This document shows, one piece after another, positions 7,089 through 10,352 of a stretch of DNA of 10,352 bases. The stretch covers positions 1-10,352 of the forward strand of contig CAKUCT010000055.1 in NCBI GenBank assembly GCA_934643765.1. The letters run 5' to 3'. Origin of the DNA: an uncultured Oscillospiraceae bacterium (lineage in GTDB: Bacteria > Bacillota > Clostridia > Oscillospirales > Oscillospiraceae). The notes under the pieces were generated by a model. The model did no database searches and had not been told where the DNA came from. It worked only from the letters and a program-made list of their open reading frames with translations. How positions within the stretch are numbered: position 1 is the stretch's first letter; each line of letters starts with the position of its first letter. A program made the translations under genes and the position numbers.

Positions 7089-7784
7089 TTATTTGTCTGC
7101 CGTCAGAGCATCGAAGCCCCGTTCGGCCTGTTCTACGGTCTTGCGGATGATCTCCGCCGCCATGGGCGGCAGCTGCAGCTGCAGCACCGCCGCGGTGATG
7201 GCCTCGCGCTGCGGCGTTGGAACGTCATAGAGCTTCAGCGCGCAGTCCAGAAAGCGCGAGATCTTGGCCTCGATGGTGAAATACAGGTCGCAGGGGACGG
7301 CCATAAAGCCGCGCATGATGCTGGCCGAAGCGATTTCCATCTCATAAAAATCCTTGGCCTGCGCCTGCGGCAGGAAGCTTTGGAAGAGTTTCTGCAGCCG
7401 GTCAGACGTTTTGCGGTAGAGATACGCAGACGTCGTCGGCAGCGTATAGGCCATGACGTACAGCTCGCGCAGGGGCTCGCTGAGCTCGGCGATGTGCAGC
7501 TGAAGCGCCGTCTCCACGGCGTAGAGGAACACCGGATCGTCCGGGCCGCTGTGCTGTTCAGCAAGATCAAACTGCCCGCCGAACATCCGCTGCACCAGCT
7601 CCAGCAAAAGCCCCTCCTTGCTGGGGAAGGCGCGGAAGAACGAGCTGGCCGTCATGCCCGCGGTGTGGGCAATTTCCGCGGTGGTCGTTCCCTCATAGCC
7701 ATTTTTCAAAAACAGCGTCACTGCCGCGCGCAGCATTTTCTGCTGCGTCAGCAGGCCGTTTGGCTGCTTTCCGCGTGATGACAA
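7089..7784 (-). CDS. TetR/AcrR-family transcriptional regulator
   Basis: The 231-residue product starts at a TTG (7782-7784), chosen because AGGAGG lies 7 bases before it. A longer reading from an ATG 18 codons upstream would run through this ribosome binding site and the leader. Residues 12-60 form the TetR DNA-binding domain: a first helix QQKMLRAAVTLFLKNGYEGT, then the helix-turn-helix TTAEIAHTAGMTASSFFRAF with the typical PSKEGLL following. The remaining roughly 170 residues should form the helical ligand-binding and dimerisation domain, which is too variable to reveal a ligand. These proteins are usually repressors released by a small molecule. The gene is divergent from the small membrane protein and MATE genes, and upstream of and co-directional with the giant surface protein gene. 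Either side could be its target; divergent regulation of the efflux block is the more common pattern, but this is inference. Confidence 0.92.
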   Translation of the reverse strand: MSSRGKQPNGLLTQQKMLRAAVTLFLKNGYEGTTTAEIAHTAGMTASSFFRAFPSKEGLLLELVQRMFGGQFDLAEQHSGPDDPVFLYAVETALQLHIAELSEPLRELYVMAYTLPTTSAYLYRKTSDRLQKLFQSFLPQAQAKDFYEMEIASASIMRGFMAVPCDLYFTIEAKISRFLDCALKLYDVPTPQREAITAAVLQLQLPPMAAEIIRKTVEQAERGFDALTADK

Positions 7785-7800
7785 GCGATCACCTCCTTTT

Positions 7801-7828
7801 GTGACATACAACTTGCGACTATACTCAC
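7801..7828. promoter_or_regulatory. Imperfect inverted repeat in the tetR leader, possible operator
   Basis: GTGACATA (7801-7808) and TATACTCAC (7820-7828, reverse complement GTGAGTATA) form an inverted repeat broken by a one-base indel, around an 11-base spacer. It sits just upstream of the tetR ribosome binding site, where TetR proteins often bind to repress themselves. The match is modest and may be chance. A minus-strand -10-like TATGAT (7834-7839) lies next to it, without a good -35 partner. Confidence 0.25.
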
Positions 7829-7923
7829 ATCTTATCATATCCGCAGGACACGCGCAAGAGAAATTTTGGAAATCTTGTCAGCTGCGGAAGACGGCTTCCA
7901 AGGCGGGCGGAACGCCGGATCGC

Positions 7924-7952
7924 TTGTCATGGCCGGAGCTTTGGTGTATACT
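7924..7952 (+). promoter_or_regulatory. Sigma-A-type promoter for the small membrane protein gene
   Basis: TTGTCA (7924-7929) and TATACT (7947-7952) are separated by exactly 17 bases, each one base from consensus. Transcription would start near 7959, giving a leader of about 20 bases before the ATG at 7981. The promoter lies in the region shared with the divergent tetR gene. Confidence 0.7.
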
Positions 7953-7980
7953 TTCAGTAAAAAAATGAAAGGATGGTTCG

Positions 7981-8166
7981 ATGGAAACGATCAAGCACCT
8001 TCTTTTTGCGCTGGTTCTGATGATGGCGGGCATTGTCTGCATTCTGCTCATGCGGTTTACAATCATCGAAATTGCCGGCATCGGCGGCGTGATTTTTCCG
8101 CTTGCCGGATTGGTCATCGCGTTCTATGCCTATTACGATCGCGGAGAGAAAAACAAGAAGGACTGA
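7981..8166 (+). CDS. Small two-helix membrane protein, function unknown
   Basis: The 61-residue product has two hydrophobic segments (about 7-24 and 33-52) joined by a short turn carrying RFTIIE, and a charged tail YYDRGEKNKKD. By the positive-inside rule the basic C-terminal tail should be cytoplasmic, with both ends inside. The ATG is preceded by AAAGGA at 7-base spacing, and a good promoter lies directly upstream, so it is likely expressed despite its size. I do not recognise the family. It precedes a MATE transporter gene by about 100 bp on the same strand and could be an accessory membrane peptide, but a second promoter before the MATE gene means they need not be co-regulated. Confidence 0.7.
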   Translation: METIKHLLFALVLMMAGIVCILLMRFTIIEIAGIGGVIFPLAGLVIAFYAYYDRGEKNKKD

Positions 8167-8224
8167 CCATGTGTCGAAAATAAACAAAGTTTTGCGGCAG
8201 AAACCTCGCTTTTTGGACAACGTA

Positions 8225-8233
8225 TGATATAAT
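8225..8233 (+). promoter_or_regulatory. Extended -10 promoter upstream of the MATE gene
   Basis: TGATATAAT is a perfect extended -10 (TGN followed by TATAAT). No -35 hexamer is visible at 16-18 bp spacing, which extended -10 promoters can tolerate. The predicted start near 8240 leaves a leader of about 30 bases carrying the GGGGAGG ribosome binding site of the MATE gene. Confidence 0.6.
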
Positions 8234-8270
8234 ATAAAAAACGGCGCGTTGACAAGGGGAGGAATGTGAT

Positions 8271-9635
8271 TTGCCCGCAGCACTTCGCAGAGCGGACACG
8301 GACATGACCAGCGGCAGTATTTTACGGCACCTGGTTGCGTTTTCCGTGCCGCTTCTGATCGGAAATGTTTTTCAGCAGCTTTACAATACCGTCGACAGTG
8401 TGGTCGTCGGGAATTTTGTCGGCAAGCATGCGTTGGCCGCGGTCGGCAGCGTCTCGCCGGTGATCAACATGCTCATCGGCTTTTTTACCGGCTTTGCCAC
8501 GGGCGCGGGCGTGCTGATCTCCCGCTATTATGGCGCGCATGAGCGCGAAAACGTCCACAAGGCGGTGCAGACGACGATGGCGCTGACCATTTTGCTGAGC
8601 GTCGTGCTGAGCGTGATTGGCGTTGTCATGACGCCGGCGATGCTGCGCGCGATGCAGACGCCGGACGATGTGATTGTGCAGGCGGAGGAGTATCTGCAGA
8701 TTTATTTTGCGGGCCTGAGCGGACTTCTGATTTATAACAGCGGCTCGGGCATTTTGCGCGCGGTGGGCGATACGAAGCGGCCGCTGTATTTTCTGGTGGT
8801 TTCGGCGGTTGTCAACACGGTGCTGGATATTGTCTTTGTCGCGGTGTTCGATATGGGCATCGCGGGCGTCGCGATTGCGACGGTGATTGCGCAGCTGGCC
8901 TCCGCCGCGCTGACAGTCTATGTGCTGATGCGCACGACGGGCGATTACCGCCTGGTCTGGAAGGAGCTGCGGGTGGACCGCGGGATGCTCGGCAGAATCT
9001 GGGCGCTTGGCTTCCCGGCGGCGCTGCAGATGGCGCTGACCTCGTTTTCCAATGTGTTTGTCCAGTCGTATATCAACCGCTTCGGCTCAGACTGCATGGC
9101 GGGCTGGAGCTCGTATATTAAAATTGACGCCTTCGCGCTGCTGCCGATCACGTCCATTGCCATGGCGGCGACGACCTTTGTCGGCCAGAATCTGGGCGCG
9201 GGCGATCCGGTGCGCGCGAAGAAGGGAACCAATACGGCACTCTGGCTGAGCGTGGCCGTGGCGGCTGTGCTGTTGGCGCCGCTGATGATCTTTGCGCCGC
9301 AGCTGATCCGGCTGTTCAACCAGGAGCCGGGCGTGTGCGAATACGGGACGCTGTTCATGCGCCTGATTTCGCCGTTCTATCTGCTGGTGACGGTCAATCA
9401 GGTCATTGCGGGCGTTTTGCGCGGCGCGGGAGATTCGCGCAACTGCATGATTATCTGCCTGATTTCGTTTGTCCTGTTCCGGCAGATCTATCTGCTGATT
9501 GTCTATAAACTGTGGGGCACCTTGATTCCGATTGCGCTGGGCTATCCCATGGGATGGCTTTTGTGCAGCGTGATTTTCTTTTTCTATTACCGCAGCGGAA
9601 AGTGGAAAAACGACGCGGTGTTCGGCGATCGATAA
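8271..9635 (+). CDS. MATE-family multidrug/cation antiporter
   Basis: The 454-residue protein has the length and layout of MATE exporters: twelve membrane helices in two homologous halves that expel organic cations or other toxic compounds in exchange for Na+ or H+. The N-half opens with VPLLIGNVFQQLYNTVDSVV (from about residue 26) and NFVGKHALAAVGS. The C-half repeats the theme with GFPAALQMALTSFSNVFVQS and carries FVGQNLGAGD. These are typical of clostridial MATE proteins. I chose the TTG at 8271 because GGAGG lies 8 bases upstream; the next in-frame start, an ATG 11 codons later, has no good ribosome binding site. An extended -10 promoter lies just upstream. A methyltransferase gene follows 27 bp after the stop, so the two are probably co-transcribed. 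The transported compound cannot be read from sequence. A divergent TetR gene nearby is a plausible regulator. Confidence 0.93.
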   Translation: MPAALRRADTDMTSGSILRHLVAFSVPLLIGNVFQQLYNTVDSVVVGNFVGKHALAAVGSVSPVINMLIGFFTGFATGAGVLISRYYGAHERENVHKAVQTTMALTILLSVVLSVIGVVMTPAMLRAMQTPDDVIVQAEEYLQIYFAGLSGLLIYNSGSGILRAVGDTKRPLYFLVVSAVVNTVLDIVFVAVFDMGIAGVAIATVIAQLASAALTVYVLMRTTGDYRLVWKELRVDRGMLGRIWALGFPAALQMALTSFSNVFVQSYINRFGSDCMAGWSSYIKIDAFALLPITSIAMAATTFVGQNLGAGDPVRAKKGTNTALWLSVAVAAVLLAPLMIFAPQLIRLFNQEPGVCEYGTLFMRLISPFYLLVTVNQVIAGVLRGAGDSRNCMIICLISFVLFRQIYLLIVYKLWGTLIPIALGYPMGWLLCSVIFFFYYRSGKWKNDAVFGDR

Positions 9636-9662
9636 CGGCGTTTCAGATAGGAGGCGGAGCAA

Positions 9663-10262
9663 ATGTTCTGGGATCGGGTTGCCTGGGCGTATGATATCTT
9701 TGCAGACGGTATCAACAAAAAGACGCACTGCGCGCTGCGCGCGAAGGTCGGGGCGCTGATTCTGCCCACAGACGAGGTGCTGGAATGCGCGTGCGGCACG
9801 GGCCTTTTGAGCGGCGTCATTGCAGAAAAATGCAGGCATCTTGTGGCGACGGATTTTTCTGCCAATATGCTGAAAAGAGCGAGAAAAAAGTACAAAAATG
9901 TTGAAAATATAGAGTTCCGGGAGGGAAATATCCTGCAGCTTGATTTCCCGGACGCGCAGTTTGACGCTGTGGTTGCGGCCAATGTCATTCATCTGCTCGA
10001 TGAGCCTTACCGGGCGCTGGAGGAGATGTGCAGAGTCTGCAGGCCGGGCGGCCGGCTGATTATCCCGACCTATATGAACCGGACCGCACGCGGCAGAACC
10101 AGCGCTTTTGCCGGGGCGCTCGGCAAGGCGGGCGCGGACTTCAAGCGGGAGTTTACCGTGGATACCTATGTGAAATTCTTTGAAGACGCCGGGTATCCGG
10201 ACGTAACGTGCACGCTGTGTGAAGGAAAGGTTCCGTGCGCCGTGGCCGTATTACGGAGGTAG
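9663..10262 (+). CDS. Class I SAM-dependent methyltransferase (UbiE/Methyltransf_11-like)
   Basis: The 199-residue product carries the class I methyltransferase motifs in order: motif I VLECACGTGLLSG (residues 39-51), where the usual ExGxGxG loop reads ECACGTG; the acidic motif II residue in LVATDFSANML (Asp 64); an EGNI...FPDAQFDAVV stretch (88-104) around motifs III-IV; and CRPGGRLIIP (126-135) after the helix. This fold transfers a methyl group from S-adenosylmethionine to a small molecule or macromolecule. The substrate is not evident; the closest general resemblance is to UbiE-type small-molecule methyltransferases. AGGAGG stands 8 bases before the ATG. The gene follows the MATE transporter by 27 bp and probably shares its transcript, so it might modify a compound linked to export, but operon neighbours in clostridia are often unrelated. 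It appears complete; no terminator is visible in the remaining 90 bases. Confidence 0.88.
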   Translation: MFWDRVAWAYDIFADGINKKTHCALRAKVGALILPTDEVLECACGTGLLSGVIAEKCRHLVATDFSANMLKRARKKYKNVENIEFREGNILQLDFPDAQFDAVVAANVIHLLDEPYRALEEMCRVCRPGGRLIIPTYMNRTARGRTSAFAGALGKAGADFKREFTVDTYVKFFEDAGYPDVTCTLCEGKVPCAVAVLRR

Positions 10263-10352
10263 GGGCGTTCGGAATCTGCTTGTGGGAGAAATGTGGCCCG
10301 CACAGATCATATACCTGCAAAAAAAGACACGCGATTGCTGCACCCTGAGAGG

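Noticed and set aside
6158..7150. Plus-strand open frame covering the start of the giant gene and the end of tetR
   Set aside because: It crosses two well-supported minus-strand genes and the hairpin leader, and shows no recognisable domain.
7785..7838. Longer tetR reading from the ATG at 7836-7838
   Set aside because: The extension translates through the AGGAGG site that precedes the TTG at 7782-7784, and the added residues do not resemble TetR N-termini.
10263..10352. Possible start of another gene: ATG at 10291 is open to the window edge
   Set aside because: Only 20 codons are visible, the GGGAG before it is just 2 bases from the ATG, and the residues match nothing I recognise. No promoter, RNA gene or terminator is visible in this tail either.

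Overview
The window looks like chromosomal DNA from a gut-type Gram-positive anaerobe of the Clostridia, most likely Oscillospirales/Oscillospiraceae. The clues are a very large cell-wall protein ending in three S-layer homology (SLH) domains, a Cys-rich module behind the signal peptide of a kind I associate with Oscillospiraceae surface proteins (from memory), strong AGGAGG-type ribosome binding sites, TTG starts, intrinsic terminators and generally high GC. No genus can be assigned from the sequence alone.

Left edge (1-225): an AT-rich stretch (28 G/C in bases 1-88) runs into the 3' end of a tRNA gene (89-111, T-loop through CCA). The rest of the tRNA is absent, and a strong bidirectional terminator follows. 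This is the usual footprint of an integrative element that recombined into a tRNA 3' end, so the left edge may be an element boundary.

Minus-strand surface block (226-7784, read right to left): a TetR-family regulator (7089-7784), then a 2028-residue secreted protein (932-7018), then a short lipoprotein with a SurA/PrsA-like chaperone fold (226-819). The giant protein has, in order, a signal peptide, a Cys-rich motif, an acidic Pro/Gly-rich linker, a roughly 1000-residue beta-solenoid, four Ig-like domains, MBG-like modules, a bacterial beta-repeat and three SLH domains. It is probably a wall-bound adhesin or glycan-binding protein. The downstream lipoprotein may help fold it after export. 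The 70-bp gap between tetR and the giant gene holds two overlapping perfect hairpins whose arms can also pair with the giant gene's ribosome binding site, a possible RNA-level control point.

Plus-strand membrane block (7924-10262): a good sigma-A-type promoter drives a 61-residue two-helix membrane protein. A second promoter with an extended -10 precedes a MATE-family efflux transporter, and a class I SAM-dependent methyltransferase follows 27 bp later, probably in the same operon. The TetR gene is divergent from this block and could regulate it through the shared intergenic region. Most of the window is ordinary in type. The unusual parts are the tRNA-end footprint, the hairpin leader, the mosaic composition of the giant gene and its SLH variants.
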